A stretch of 39,960 nucleotides of DNA from contig CAMJHP010000025.1 of assembly GCA_946405575.1 (NCBI GenBank), forward strand, positions 1 through 39,960, in the 5' to 3' direction. The notes below the pieces were generated by a model. That model worked only from the letters and a program-made list of their open reading frames with translations, was not told the origin of the DNA and searched no databases. The DNA comes from an uncultured Bacteroidales bacterium (GTDB lineage: Bacteria > Bacteroidota > Bacteroidia > Bacteroidales > F082). Shown here one piece after another: positions 1 to 7,960 of the stretch (positions are counted from its first letter, which is position 1; every line of letters begins with the position of its first letter). A program made the position numbers and the translations under genes.

Positions 1-39
1 GGGCCTTATCACAAAAGATGGGAAAGGCTACAAGAAGTG

Positions 40-1701
40 TTAAATTCCAAACATTTTCATATCTTCCTCAACCGTACTAATTCCGCCAATGCCGAAGTTT
101 TCGACCAAGACTTTGGCCACATTGGGCGAAAGGAAAGCAGGCAAGGTCGGGCCAAGGTGGATGTTCTTCACACCGAGGCTGAGCAGGGCTAACAGAACGA
201 TGACAGCCTTTTGCTCGTACCAAGCGATATTATACGCGATAGGCAATTGGTTTACGTCGTCCAAGCCAAACACTTCCTTCAGTTTCAATGCGATGAGTGC
301 CAGCGAATAACTGTCGTTGCACTGGCCCGCATCCAGCACGCGCGGAATGCCATTGATGTCGCCCAAACCAAGTTTGTTGTACTTGTATTTGGCGCAACCA
401 GCCGTGAGGATGACGCAATCCTTGGGCAAGGCCTTGGCAAATTCGGTGTAGTATTCACGGCTCTTCATACGACCGTCGCAGCCCGCCATCACCACAAACT
501 TACGGATGGCACCGCTTTTCACGGCCTCTACTACCTTGTCGGCAAGGGCAAACACCTGCTCGTGGGCAAAACCACCTATAATCTTGCCCGTCTCAATCTC
601 TTTAGGGGCTTGGCAGGTCTTGGCCAAAGCGATAATTTCACTGAAATCCTTTTTGCCGTTGGCATCAGCGGGGATGTGCTTCCAACCCGGGAAACCTGTG
701 CTGTTGGTGGTAAACACGCGGTCTTTGTATGTGGCATTGGCCGCAGGCGGCACAATGCAGTTGGTGGTGAACAAGATGGGGCCGTTGAAACTCTCAAATT
801 CCTCGCGTTGCTTCCACCAAGCGTTGCCGTAGTTGCCTTTCAAGTGGCTGTATTTCTTGAGTTTGGGGTAATAATGTGCAGGTAACATCTCGCTATGTGT
901 GTAGATGTCGATGCCAGCGTCCTTGCTTTGTTCCAAAAGTTGCTCAATGTCGTTGAGGTCGTGGCCGCTGATGAGAATGCCCGGACGGTTGCCCACGCCA
1001 ATATTCACCTCGGTGATTTCAGGGTTGCCGTAAGCGGTCGTATTGGCTTTGTCGAGCAGTGCCATTGCCTTCACGCCCCATTCGCCTGTTTTCAGGACAA
1101 GAGCGGTGAGTTCGTTGGCATCGTTGCAGGTCACCAATTGGCCAAGGGTTTGCAGGATGAACTCGTTGATGTCGCTGTCCACCTGACCGAGGCGGGCGGC
1201 GTGCTCCAAGTAGGCAGCCATACCTTTGAGGCCGTATATGGTCAACTCTTTCAGCGAGCGGATGTCCTCGTTGGCTTCGGCCAATACGCCTACGGTTTGG
1301 GCTTTCTCATCATATTGCTCGCGGGTGCCATTCCATTCCAATACATCAAGTTTCGGGAGCACGATGCCTTTCTTGTTGGTCACTCGGTCTTTGAACATTT
1401 CGCGCAATTCCAAGCCTTTATCGATACGGGCGTAGATGCTCTCCGCGTCGAAGTTGGCGTTGGTGATGGTCGAAAACAGTGCGTCGTTCACGAAGGCGTG
1501 GATACTCTTGCGGAAATCGCAATAATCGTGTCCGCACCCGTGCTGGTGATGGTTGGCGATGACGCCCAATCCTTTAAGGACATAGATCAAAAGGTCTTGT
1601 GCATGAGCTACTTGCGGGGTCTTTCCGCACACTCCAGAAATCTTGCAGCCGGCGCATCCGGCAGTTTCCTGACATTGGAAACAAAACATTTTCTCGTTCA
1701 T
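40..1701 (-). CDS. hcp: Hybrid-cluster protein (hydroxylamine reductase / NO-detoxifying), Hcp
   Basis: A 553-aa protein, close to the usual 550 aa for Hcp, which carries a [4Fe-4S] and a hybrid Fe-S-O cluster. It reduces hydroxylamine or nitric oxide during nitrosative stress in the cytoplasm. The N-terminus shows the anaerobe-type pattern C-X2-C-X8-C-X5-C at residues 7, 10, 19 and 25 ([11 protein letters not shown], then SGVCGK). Later family hallmarks include [20 protein letters not shown] and [10 protein letters not shown]. The reading frame stays open upstream to 1773, but the start is placed at 1701 because homologues begin one or two residues before the MFCFQC motif and a promoter lies in the extra stretch. 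No hcr reductase gene is adjacent. Probably a single-gene transcript with an FNR/HcpR-like palindrome upstream. Confidence 0.97.
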   Translation of the reverse strand: MNEKMFCFQCQETAGCAGCKISGVCGKTPQVAHAQDLLIYVLKGLGVIANHHQHGCGHDYCDFRKSIHAFVNDALFSTITNANFDAESIYARIDKGLELREMFKDRVTNKKGIVLPKLDVLEWNGTREQYDEKAQTVGVLAEANEDIRSLKELTIYGLKGMAAYLEHAARLGQVDSDINEFILQTLGQLVTCNDANELTALVLKTGEWGVKAMALLDKANTTAYGNPEITEVNIGVGNRPGILISGHDLNDIEQLLEQSKDAGIDIYTHSEMLPAHYYPKLKKYSHLKGNYGNAWWKQREEFESFNGPILFTTNCIVPPAANATYKDRVFTTNSTGFPGWKHIPADANGKKDFSEIIALAKTCQAPKEIETGKIIGGFAHEQVFALADKVVEAVKSGAIRKFVVMAGCDGRMKSREYYTEFAKALPKDCVILTAGCAKYKYNKLGLGDINGIPRVLDAGQCNDSYSLALIALKLKEVFGLDDVNQLPIAYNIAWYEQKAVIVLLALLSLGVKNIHLGPTLPAFLSPNVAKVLVENFGIGGISTVEEDMKMFGI

Positions 1702-1736
1702 GGTCTTACGTGTTGAGTTTGTTGTGAAATATGTCG

Positions 1737-1780
1737 CAAAACTACATACGAGAAAAGACTTGGAGCGTAACAAATGTTAC
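1737..1780 (-). promoter_or_regulatory. hcp promoter with CRP/FNR-type palindrome
   Basis: Reading the minus strand, the perfect inverted repeat GTAACATTTGTTAC (1780-1767) is followed by TAGTTTTG (1744-1737), a perfect match to the Bacteroidota -7 element TAnnTTTG. If transcription starts about 6 nt after that box (near 1731), the palindrome centre falls near -42. This is the class II activator position used by CRP/FNR proteins. No -33 TTTG sits at the usual distance, which fits an activator-dependent promoter. HcpR, a CRP/FNR-family regulator of hcp in Bacteroidota, is the obvious candidate, but that assignment is inference. Confidence 0.6.
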
Positions 1781-1781
1781 A

Positions 1782-1829
1782 ATGAAAAACAAAAATCCGC
1801 AACCCAAGCCATCGCCCAAGTCGCGGATT
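1782..1829 (-). terminator. Rho-independent terminator after the AraC-family gene
   Basis: On the minus strand the arms AATCCGC (1829-1823) and GCGGATT (1800-1794) enclose a second pairing of CTTGGG-type repeats. They are followed directly by TTTTTGTTTTTC (1793-1782). It lies 26 bp beyond the stop codon at 1855. Confidence 0.75.
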
Positions 1830-1854
1830 CCCTAATACAATTGACCGACCTTAT

Positions 1855-2715
1855 TCAATTACAAACCGACGAAGGCGAAATGCCATAGCTCTGTTTGAAG
1901 ATGCGGCTGAAATGGGTCGGATTCTCAAATCCGAGACTATATGCAATGTCGGATACAGTCAGAGAGGTGGATTGTAGCATTTCATGGGCTTTACGCAGCC
2001 GCTGCTCACGAATCCATCGAGCTGGAGGCTCGCCGTAAATGGCCTGAAACTCACGCTTAAAACTCGAAAGGCTTCGACCTGAAAGATAAGCCAACTCGTC
2101 AACCGAGATGGGCGACGTGTAGTTCTCCTCAACGACGCGGTGAATGTCAGCTTTTATGGGCTGGCGCAGCTGCAGCATCTGTCGGAAGATGTTCTTCGAG
2201 CAGTCCATCACGTTGTAGAGCAACTCCATCACCTTCAGACGAAGCAATCCTGGATTGGTCTGCGACGGGTCGTTGAAATAAGGCGCCAATGACCAGCAAT
2301 AGGCCACAAGCCTGTCGCTCATCGGGCTGACCTGTGCGCCAAGCTCTTCGGTCATCTGCGGTATTTGCACCTGCTGTGAGGTGATGAACTCCTTCAACAG
2401 CTCGTCATTGATGGCAAAAAGCATGCTCTCGAAGCGCCCTGTCTCTTCGGAACTTTTCTTCTCGTAGCTGACACTGTGTGCCTTGCGCAGCAGTATCATC
2501 TCGTTTTTGCCAACTGTCCACGATTGCCGTCCGCAAGTCAGTTTCACCGAGCCTCCCAGCACCACATAGAGCAGATGCTGTTCGAGGAAAAACGTTCCTC
2601 GCTTGCCAGCCGTCACAATGCACTGGTCAATGATGCTGCCACCGTCCAGCACAAGAGAGGAGGTGGTGCAGTCGCCGCTAATCAACGCCGAAGGGAATTT
2701 CGTTATCTTGGTCAT
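1855..2715 (-). CDS. AraC-family transcriptional regulator
   Basis: A 286-aa DNA-binding regulator. Residues about 15-110 form an AraC-type cupin sensor domain (GTFFLEQHLLYVVLGG; VGKNEMILLRKAHSVSY). Residues about 188-284 form the double helix-turn-helix domain: first helix pair around SVDELAYLSGRSLSSFKREF, then VSDIAYSLGFENPTHFSRIF followed by Y-G-I-S-P, the classic AraC signature. The effector is unknown. It lies between hcp and the flavodoxin/NTF2-like operon and has its own promoter and terminator, so it may control either neighbour or itself. Nothing appears truncated. Confidence 0.93.
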   Translation of the reverse strand: MTKITKFPSALISGDCTTSSLVLDGGSIIDQCIVTAGKRGTFFLEQHLLYVVLGGSVKLTCGRQSWTVGKNEMILLRKAHSVSYEKKSSEETGRFESMLFAINDELLKEFITSQQVQIPQMTEELGAQVSPMSDRLVAYCWSLAPYFNDPSQTNPGLLRLKVMELLYNVMDCSKNIFRQMLQLRQPIKADIHRVVEENYTSPISVDELAYLSGRSLSSFKREFQAIYGEPPARWIREQRLRKAHEMLQSTSLTVSDIAYSLGFENPTHFSRIFKQSYGISPSSVCN

Positions 2716-2730
2716 CTACATCTATAATTT

Positions 2731-2761
2731 GGCCTACAAAGGTACAAAACTTTTATAGGCC
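2731..2761 (-). promoter_or_regulatory. Promoter and inverted repeat upstream of the AraC-family gene
   Basis: TACCTTTG (2744-2737 on the minus strand) matches the Bacteroidota -7 element exactly. It is flanked by an inverted repeat, GGCCTA at 2731-2736 and TAGGCC at 2756-2761, that brackets the core promoter. This is a plausible autoregulatory operator for the gene starting at 2715. Confidence 0.5.
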
Positions 2762-2792
2762 GTCATCCTTGGTTTCGTTTTGGGATCTGCGA

Positions 2793-3347
2793 CTATTTGA
2801 TGGACAGCCCGAGGTTGTAACAGTCGGCGAGTTTGCTGTGACCAACAATGTCACCCACATTCATCACGCCACCGCAGTTGATTTCGCCCAAGTTATTCCA
2901 TCCCAGGTGTTGCAGCAGCGCGTGATAGTAGTCGCCGACGGGCTTGAAGTTCGCTTCTGTGTCGCCCTCCGAGGCCATCAGCAGTACAGCGTCTTTGTGC
3001 GGGTTGCGGTAGCCTGGGTCTTTCTCGGCCACGGCAAACAGGCGGTCGAAGGCGGCTTTCAGGATGGCCGTCACGCTCCAATAGTACATGGGAGATGCCA
3101 GCACAAGCACATCGGCCTGCTCATAGGCGGGATAGATGCGCTCCATATCGTCTTTCTGCACGCAGGGGCTGTCGGGATTCTTGCCTCCTTTGCAACAACC
3201 GAGGCATGTCTTGATATTCATCCGCTTCAGGTCGAAAACCGTTACTTCGTTACCAGCCTCTTCGGCACCACGACGGAATTCCTTAATCATTTGAACGGTG
3301 TTGCCCTCCAGACGGGGACTTCCGTTGAGTATCACTATCTTTTTCAT
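2793..3347 (-). CDS. Flavodoxin-fold NAD(P)H-dependent reductase (second of pair)
   Basis: A 184-aa protein of the NADPH-dependent FMN reductase / iron-sulfur-flavoprotein-like family. It starts with the FMN phosphate-binding loop ILNGSPRLEGNT, followed by a cysteine-rich stretch with C48, C51, C52 and a later SPC. The second FMN loop region is LASPMYYWSVTAILKAAFDR. The expected reaction is NAD(P)H- or FMN-dependent reduction of a quinone, azo or nitro-type substrate in the cytoplasm. The substrate cannot be read from sequence. It is the last gene of the operon beginning at 4899, 26 bp after the first reductase. Confidence 0.88.
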   Translation of the reverse strand: MKKIVILNGSPRLEGNTVQMIKEFRRGAEEAGNEVTVFDLKRMNIKTCLGCCKGGKNPDSPCVQKDDMERIYPAYEQADVLVLASPMYYWSVTAILKAAFDRLFAVAEKDPGYRNPHKDAVLLMASEGDTEANFKPVGDYYHALLQHLGWNNLGEINCGGVMNVGDIVGHSKLADCYNLGLSIK

Positions 3348-3373
3348 CTTATTTTTGGGTTTATTCAGTTTGT

Positions 3374-4042
3374 TTATGATTCTTCCACCATCTTGCGCCC
3401 CAACTGTCGAGCCTGCTGGAGGTCGATGGGAAACTGCTTCTCATGCCGCCGCTTCTTGCCTTCAACATTCCAGGTGTCTGCCCAATAGCGGTCGTAGTCG
3501 CGGTATTGCAGGGTGTCGAAGCAAAACTGCACCTGCGGCTCATAGCCAAAAACATATTCGGTCCATTGGAGGACAGGCGACAAAAGCGCATCGTAACCAC
3601 TGCGACGCATGGCCATTTCGGTCAGGTTCATCGGAATCAAGAAGGCTGTTCGCACTCGCTTGGGCGAAATGATTTGCGTTTCGCCTCTCTTGAACTGCAC
3701 AAACGGATACCACAATCGCTCCAGAAAGCCCCGTAGCTGGGCGGTGATTTCAGAGAAATAGATGGGCGAGCCGAAAGCCACCACGTCAGCATGTGCCACT
3801 TCCTGAAGCAGTTCGGTGATGTCGTCTTTGAACCCGCACTGCCCATAATTGCGTCCGTCTCTCAACTTGCATGCATAACACTCACGACATCCGGTAAAGT
3901 GGAGGTCATAAAGGTTGACCTCCGTGACCTCCACCTCCGAATTGGATTCATGCGCTCCTTCAGCAAAGGCATGGAGCAAAGCCGCCGTGTTGTAATCCTT
4001 GCGCGGACTACCATTAATGATATAGACCCGCTTGGCAGCCAT
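3374..4042 (-). CDS. Flavodoxin-fold NAD(P)H-dependent reductase (first of pair)
   Basis: A 222-aa flavodoxin-fold protein, related to but longer than its downstream neighbour. FMN loop: VYIINGSPRKDYNTAALL (residues 7-24). A cysteine cluster GCRECYACK and GQCGF at 51-71 resembles the cysteines of iron-sulfur flavoproteins. The second flavin loop is FGSPIYFSEITAQLRGFLER. The C-terminal 60 residues are an extension. The frame is open 12 codons further upstream, but ATG 4042 is chosen because it forms a TAATG overlap with the previous gene's stop and the FMN loop then begins at the usual distance. It was probably acquired with, and is co-transcribed with, the second reductase. Confidence 0.88.
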   Translation of the reverse strand: MAAKRVYIINGSPRKDYNTAALLHAFAEGAHESNSEVEVTEVNLYDLHFTGCRECYACKLRDGRNYGQCGFKDDITELLQEVAHADVVAFGSPIYFSEITAQLRGFLERLWYPFVQFKRGETQIISPKRVRTAFLIPMNLTEMAMRRSGYDALLSPVLQWTEYVFGYEPQVQFCFDTLQYRDYDRYWADTWNVEGKKRRHEKQFPIDLQQARQLGRKMVEES

Positions 4043-4512
4043 TATTTCACTGAGTAGATTTTGCTCACGATCTTCCACTTGCCGTCTTGCTCGGCCAGCG
4101 TGAACATGTCATTGAACGTGGTCAGCTTGCTGAACCATGACGAGATGCGCACGAAAGCCACATTGCCTGCCACGGTGATGTCCTCAACGGTGTAGGTCAC
4201 TTCCTCTTCACCCGTCTGTTCCAGCACGTCAAACAGCGTGTTGATGGGCACCGTTACGATTTTTCCATTCTCCACCCACGTCATGGTAGCAGCCTCAGTA
4301 AAGGCCTTCTGACCGAGTTCACGACTTGCCTTGCGACCTGCTTCGGCATAAAGTTCCACTGCTTCAAGGATAGCAGCCACCTTTTCATTGTTCTTGTTCA
4401 TCGTTACATTGTTGTTACTGGTTACACTTTGTTTGCTTGTCTGTGCCATCGCTGTTGTTGAACCGATGCACAATAGCATGGCAAAAATCATGATTCCTTT
4501 TAGTTGTTTCAT
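4042..4512 (-). CDS. Secreted NTF2-like (lumazine-binding-type) protein
   Basis: A 156-aa protein with an N-terminal signal peptide (hydrophobic IMIFAMLLCIGSTTAMAQ, cleavage likely after AMA at about residue 23). The domain resembles the Bacteroidota 'putative lumazine-binding' NTF2-like fold: an early helical part (EKVAAILEAVELYAEAGRKA), then alternating strands (VTYTVEDITVAGNVAFVRI) ending in DGKWKIVSKIY. Such proteins bind small molecules or act as enzymes, and the ligand is unknown. It lies 3 bp after the cytosolic paralogue at 4516 and overlaps the next reductase by one base. The pairing of a periplasmic and a cytosolic copy with two reductases is noteworthy. Confidence 0.8.
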   Translation of the reverse strand: MKQLKGIMIFAMLLCIGSTTAMAQTSKQSVTSNNNVTMNKNNEKVAAILEAVELYAEAGRKASRELGQKAFTEAATMTWVENGKIVTVPINTLFDVLEQTGEEEVTYTVEDITVAGNVAFVRISSWFSKLTTFNDMFTLAEQDGKWKIVSKIYSVK

Positions 4513-4515
4513 GGC

Positions 4516-4899
4516 TTATTTCTTTACTGTGTTTGAATTCTGGTTGTATGCCTTGGCCACGCATTTCCATTGGCCTTCAATCTTCAATAACAGTAATACG
4601 TCGGTGAAGTCGATGGAGCCGCCCCAGCCCTCTTCCAACACGCGGACGACGGCCAGCGTCTCTTCAAGTTCGAGTACGTCGATGCGCGTCTTGAACTGCT
4701 CGCCAGCTCCTACTATGTCCACATTATGGTAGAACTGCTCGATGCTTCCGCGTTCGAAGGTACCGTTCAGAAAGCCGAACAGGCAGGCATCTTCTGTGAA
4801 TAACTCTTTGGCATATTTGCTGTTGCCCTCAGCCACACTACGTGTGAATTTCTCGGCAGCCGCCACGACTGCATTGTAATCTTCAATCTTTGAACGCAT
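4516..4899 (-). CDS. Cytosolic NTF2-like (lumazine-binding-type) protein
   Basis: A 127-aa protein without a signal peptide and the first gene of the four-gene operon 4899-2793. It has the same NTF2-like pattern as the downstream gene: a helical start with YAKELFTEDACLFGFLNGTF, the short segment SIEQFYHNVD, the strands TRIDVLELEETLAVVRVLEE, and a DVLLLLKIEGQWKCVAKAY ending. This matches the Bacteroidota lumazine-binding-like family (NTF2 superfamily). It may bind or convert an aromatic or quinone-like ligand delivered to the flavoproteins encoded downstream, but that is inference. It is preceded by the three-palindrome regulatory region. Confidence 0.8.
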   Translation of the reverse strand: MRSKIEDYNAVVAAAEKFTRSVAEGNSKYAKELFTEDACLFGFLNGTFERGSIEQFYHNVDIVGAGEQFKTRIDVLELEETLAVVRVLEEGWGGSIDFTDVLLLLKIEGQWKCVAKAYNQNSNTVKK

Positions 4900-4938
4900 A
4901 ATTGTTATGTATTAAAATCGAATGCAAAACAACTGCTT

Positions 4939-4993
4939 TTTGGTCAAACGGGCATTTCTATTTGGTCCAACTTTTCTTTCTGTTTGGTCCAAA
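4939..4993 (-). promoter_or_regulatory. Three palindromic operators at exact 22-bp spacing
   Basis: Three 11-bp near-palindromes of type TTTGGTCCAAA begin at 4939 (TTTGGTCAAAC), 4961 (TTTGGTCCAAC) and 4983 (TTTGGTCCAAA). They lie 40-94 bp upstream of the operon start at 4899. The 22-bp period places them on one face of the helix, as for cooperative binding of a dimeric regulator. The best-matching site is the one furthest from the gene. A weak -7 element (TTGTTTTG on the minus strand, around 4927-4934) lies just downstream. Confidence 0.6.
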
Positions 4994-5013
4994 AACAAAA
5001 ATCCACACGCCAA

Positions 5014-5147
5014 GCACACATACATTGGGATGGAGACGGCCAGCATCACCGGCATGCTCAGGATGGGCGTGCCGGCAAAACGCAGGAAGAAATCGTCGGG
5101 CACGAAAATCATGATCAGTACCGCGATGACGGCTTTCCATAGTTGAT
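5014..5147 (-). pseudogene. Remnant of an ArsP/PF03773-type permease
   Basis: A reading frame on the minus strand contains about 45 residues very similar to the signature of the predicted permease family (PF03773, formerly DUF318): IMIFVPDDFFLRFAGTP, then ILSMPVMLAVSIPMYVC. In the family this is followed by AxGSIPIA. Here the similarity stops abruptly after the cysteine and the frame runs into the operator region. Upstream, similarity fades before 5150. No other part of the ~300-400-aa protein is present, so this is a relic rather than a gene. Confidence 0.55.
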
Positions 5148-5189
5148 TTTGGAGAAAAAGCCGTGAATGGCAAAGGGTGAAAAAACGAT

Positions 5190-5903
5190 TTACGTCAGTC
5201 CACCATAGCTCTCGGCTGCCTTTTGCATGGCTTCTTCGGTGGTAAACCGCTCATAATAAGTGCAACGTGTGACGATACCTTGCGACGAGCAACGGTCGCC
5301 GTCCATGCGCACCAAAGCCCAGCCTTTCATCTCGTTGGAGAACTCGTTGTCCACCAAGGCCAGACAGCCGTCCACTTCGGTGAATTCATCCAACGACACC
5401 TCGCGCACTTTGAAACGCACCATCGGAGTGGTGTTACCCTCAACTTGCTCGGCGGTGTAGAGCATCCATCTCTCAGGTTGTTCCCATTCGGTGGCTTTGA
5501 GGTTGGTCATCAGTGCAGGTGTGCCGTCAACCATTCCTATCTGTTGCTTGATGGGCAGCAATGTGCCTTCGCTCACGGGGATGTCGGGCATCAACAGCGC
5601 GGCACAGTCTTCCCAAAACTTTGGCACGAACACCACCGGCAGGCGGTTGGCCAACGCGATGAACCCGTTATAGTTGGTCTTCCCATTGGTAAACAGGGGC
5701 TGGCAAGGCTTCAACGCCTTCCACAAGGCGATGCTGTGGCGCATGCGTTGCCGTTGGACGAATTGTTGGCTTGTGTTGCTGCGCTTTCCTTCTGAATTTG
5801 CAGGGCGCACGACAAAATCTCCATTTCTGTAATAGATGGTTACATTAGATTTGGGCACTCTTCCTGTGAACAACAGCCCTTTTGCTTTTCTTTGATTTTT
5901 CAT
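5190..5903 (-). CDS. Bacteroidota-specific hypothetical protein (DUF6266-like N-terminus)
   Basis: A 237-aa protein with no signal peptide or membrane segment. The N-terminus (KGLLFTGRVPKSNVTIYYR, then NGDFVVRP) and the following QQFVQRQRMRHSIALWKALK resemble the start of DUF6266-type Bacteroidota proteins, in which a short GKxGNxxxYxRNGxxVxR pattern precedes a helical segment. The rest is mixed alpha/beta without a recognisable motif. ATG 5903 is used, because the only upstream alternative (5909) is a TTG. It stands alone between two long non-coding stretches. Function unknown. Confidence 0.7.
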   Translation of the reverse strand: MKNQRKAKGLLFTGRVPKSNVTIYYRNGDFVVRPANSEGKRSNTSQQFVQRQRMRHSIALWKALKPCQPLFTNGKTNYNGFIALANRLPVVFVPKFWEDCAALLMPDIPVSEGTLLPIKQQIGMVDGTPALMTNLKATEWEQPERWMLYTAEQVEGNTTPMVRFKVREVSLDEFTEVDGCLALVDNEFSNEMKGWALVRMDGDRCSSQGIVTRCTYYERFTTEEAMQKAAESYGGLT

Positions 5904-6325
5904 GATCAATTGTTTTTAAGGTTAATAAATGTTTTTGTATCGGTCCGTACCAAGCAGATAACACCTCCAAGTCCTATCCGATTTTTCCATGTTAATTATC
6001 AGAATGTTGTCCATTAAATAATCGAACAACAAACGGACAACGAACGAACAACAAACGGACAAGAACTAGAGCCTTCCCCTATCTGGTAGGAAGTTGCTCC
6101 TTCCTATTGGTTACGAACCGATGCGCAAAAATAGATGTTTTTGGCGATACAAACTATGTTGAGAAAGCGCAAAATGGCGCAACGGATGGTTTTTGATCGA
6201 TTTTGACCGATTTTGACAAATTGTAATGGAGCGATAATGTACTCCCGGAAAGCCAAACTCCCGACGGCCAGCCGTCATTCCCTTATTGATGGGGTTTTAT
6301 GGACGGCAAGGAGGATGCATTCAAA
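5904..6325. other. 422-bp gene-free stretch with short repeats and hairpins
   Basis: No credible ORF is present. It contains an 18-bp direct repeat (6023-6040 and 6045-6062), a hairpin TAGGAAG/CTTCCTA near 6079-6099, a run of related GATTTTGA units near 6190-6225, and a perfect palindrome GACGGC-CA-GCCGTC at 6263-6276. The palindrome lies 50-63 bp beyond the stop of the lipoprotein operon and could be part of its 3' end, although no T-run follows it. The part near 5904-5990 should hold the promoter for the gene at 5903, but no clear -7 element was seen. Confidence 0.5.
6023..6062. repeat. 18-bp direct repeat, 22-bp period
   Basis: CGAACAACAAACGGACAA occurs at 6023-6040 and again at 6045-6062. 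A TTGTCC just upstream (6007-6012) is the reverse complement of the repeat's GGACAA end. Confidence 0.8.
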
Positions 6326-7939
6326 TTAATAAGAATCAAACTTTATTTGATAATAATGGCCTTTGCAAAGGATTTCTTGTCCCATCCATAATAGGTTGCT
6401 CCATTCTGTTACAGGCACACATTCCTCGTGCTCTATTCCAAAACTGTAGATGGCTACGGTGTCTTGTGACTTGAAATAATAATACCCATCGCCCATATTG
6501 CCCTCCAATTGAACATATCCATTGAGACAAGCAACAGGCATGTCATTTAATTTGGCATTCGTCGCAAATAGGCTAAGTCTATAAAGTGTATCGCTCGTTG
6601 TGTTTTTGTCGATACGAGCAAAGGCGAATTGTTCGTCATCCAAATATAGTCTGTCTATGGGCTCCCAATTCCCTTGCAGCGACGGGTGCAAAGCATCAAG
6701 CTCTGCTTTAATCAACGAATCCCGCAATTTCTGTTCAGCAAGCGATGAATAGTTCACGGCAACCAACTCTCCTCCGTCTTCCCATAATTCTCCAGACAAA
6801 AGTGTGAATCCTCGCCATCCAACCCCATGCCACTCGTCAAGTTTTATGGAACCGATAGTTTTTCTAAAACCATCATCAAAGAGAAAGTCGAAATACTTTA
6901 TCATTTCATCTTTGGTATAGATGTTTCTTAAAGGATATTGCCTAAGCAGAGGGTAATGAACCAATTCTGCGAAGGTTTCTTTATCTCCATTTGCGATAGA
7001 GTTGATGATAAGCTGTTTAACATCTTCATCATCTCGTGACTGTAGAGCAAACGCCTCGCCGTCCCATACATATTTTTTGTAACGACCTGACAAGATAGTG
7101 TTGTAGTATTCCTCTTCTGTTATCACTTCGGGAAGATAAAATGCAAGTTCGTCTTTATCGTAACGAATCAAATCAAATTCATCTTCATCGAAATCAGAGT
7201 AATTGAAATGAACATCTATGTTTTCACTCAGTTCGTCTTCTTGGAAAAGTGGAACAGGATTGACTCCTTTTTCATCCATCTTAAACGCTATCAGACCGTA
7301 TGATGCAATACCTGACGCAAAGCCATAATACCCCCAGATAATAGTATAGTTTTCATTGCCATTGTCAAAGCGGAAGATTTTTTCTGGATAAATGCTATAT
7401 TTGTCTTCAGGAGCAATAGGTCTTCCTCTTTCAAAATCGTCTTTATGTACTGTATAAATCTTTCCTCCCTCCCCTTTGTATTGCACCATTAGTTCTGGGT
7501 TATAGCCACTGGAGCCATCAATATGATGCCAGCCATAACAACGTACTTGGCCGTCATCAGAGTCAATGATAGTAAAGGATTCACCGTCCATTAAGGTGTC
7601 AAACGGATAGGAAAACGAGGAAGTGTCAGACAGGATGACTTTTTTCGTAAGATCATAGGAAGCAGCAACGTATGTGTATTTAGGTTCAGTGTGGTCTATA
7701 ACACAATGAACTATCTTGTATTCCGCCTCTTCCATCGAGGAAAATGTCAACACGAAAGTTTTTCCTTCTTCAATGTAATCCGGATCCAAAGTCACCTTTT
7801 TTTCAGGGAACTTTTTCTCAAACGCAGGAATGGTGACACCCAGGACATTGCAATCAATGCATTCTTTCGTTTTGTTGTTACAACAACACAGCACCATTGA
7901 AAGCATGGCAATTAACATAAAAAGCAAATTCTTTTTCAT
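6326..7939 (-). CDS. Large lipoprotein of unknown function
   Basis: A 537-aa protein with a lipoprotein signal (MLIAMLSMVLCCCNNK, lipidation at C18 most likely, with three cysteines in a row). It is therefore predicted to be anchored to a periplasmic or outer-surface membrane leaflet. The middle contains LIAFKMDEKGVNPVPLF and YVWDGEAFALQ, which parallel SFNEKGELVKVPLF and TWNGNCFAYQG of the neighbouring lipoprotein, suggesting a shared domain. The second half (from about residue 310) has an acidic, mixed alpha/beta composition. No catalytic motif was recognised. It is the last gene of the envelope operon, 21 bp after the other lipoprotein. Confidence 0.8.
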   Translation of the reverse strand: MKKNLLFMLIAMLSMVLCCCNNKTKECIDCNVLGVTIPAFEKKFPEKKVTLDPDYIEEGKTFVLTFSSMEEAEYKIVHCVIDHTEPKYTYVAASYDLTKKVILSDTSSFSYPFDTLMDGESFTIIDSDDGQVRCYGWHHIDGSSGYNPELMVQYKGEGGKIYTVHKDDFERGRPIAPEDKYSIYPEKIFRFDNGNENYTIIWGYYGFASGIASYGLIAFKMDEKGVNPVPLFQEDELSENIDVHFNYSDFDEDEFDLIRYDKDELAFYLPEVITEEEYYNTILSGRYKKYVWDGEAFALQSRDDEDVKQLIINSIANGDKETFAELVHYPLLRQYPLRNIYTKDEMIKYFDFLFDDGFRKTIGSIKLDEWHGVGWRGFTLLSGELWEDGGELVAVNYSSLAEQKLRDSLIKAELDALHPSLQGNWEPIDRLYLDDEQFAFARIDKNTTSDTLYRLSLFATNAKLNDMPVACLNGYVQLEGNMGDGYYYFKSQDTVAIYSFGIEHEECVPVTEWSNLLWMGQEILCKGHYYQIKFDSY

Positions 7940-7960
7940 CGTATTTTTCTGTATTATAGT

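Noticed and set aside
211..1716. Plus-strand open frames across the hcp region
   Set aside because: They lie in antisense of a highly conserved gene, and their translations show no family features.
40..1773. Longer N-terminus for Hcp (start at 1773)
   Set aside because: The extra 24 residues are not typical of Hcp, and the -7 element and palindrome lie in that stretch; ATG 1701 gives the normal length.
4902..5173. Several overlapping short frames between the NTF2-like gene and the DUF6266-like gene
   Set aside because: Only one frame shows similarity (the permease remnant); the others are shadows, and the operator array occupies the 3' part.
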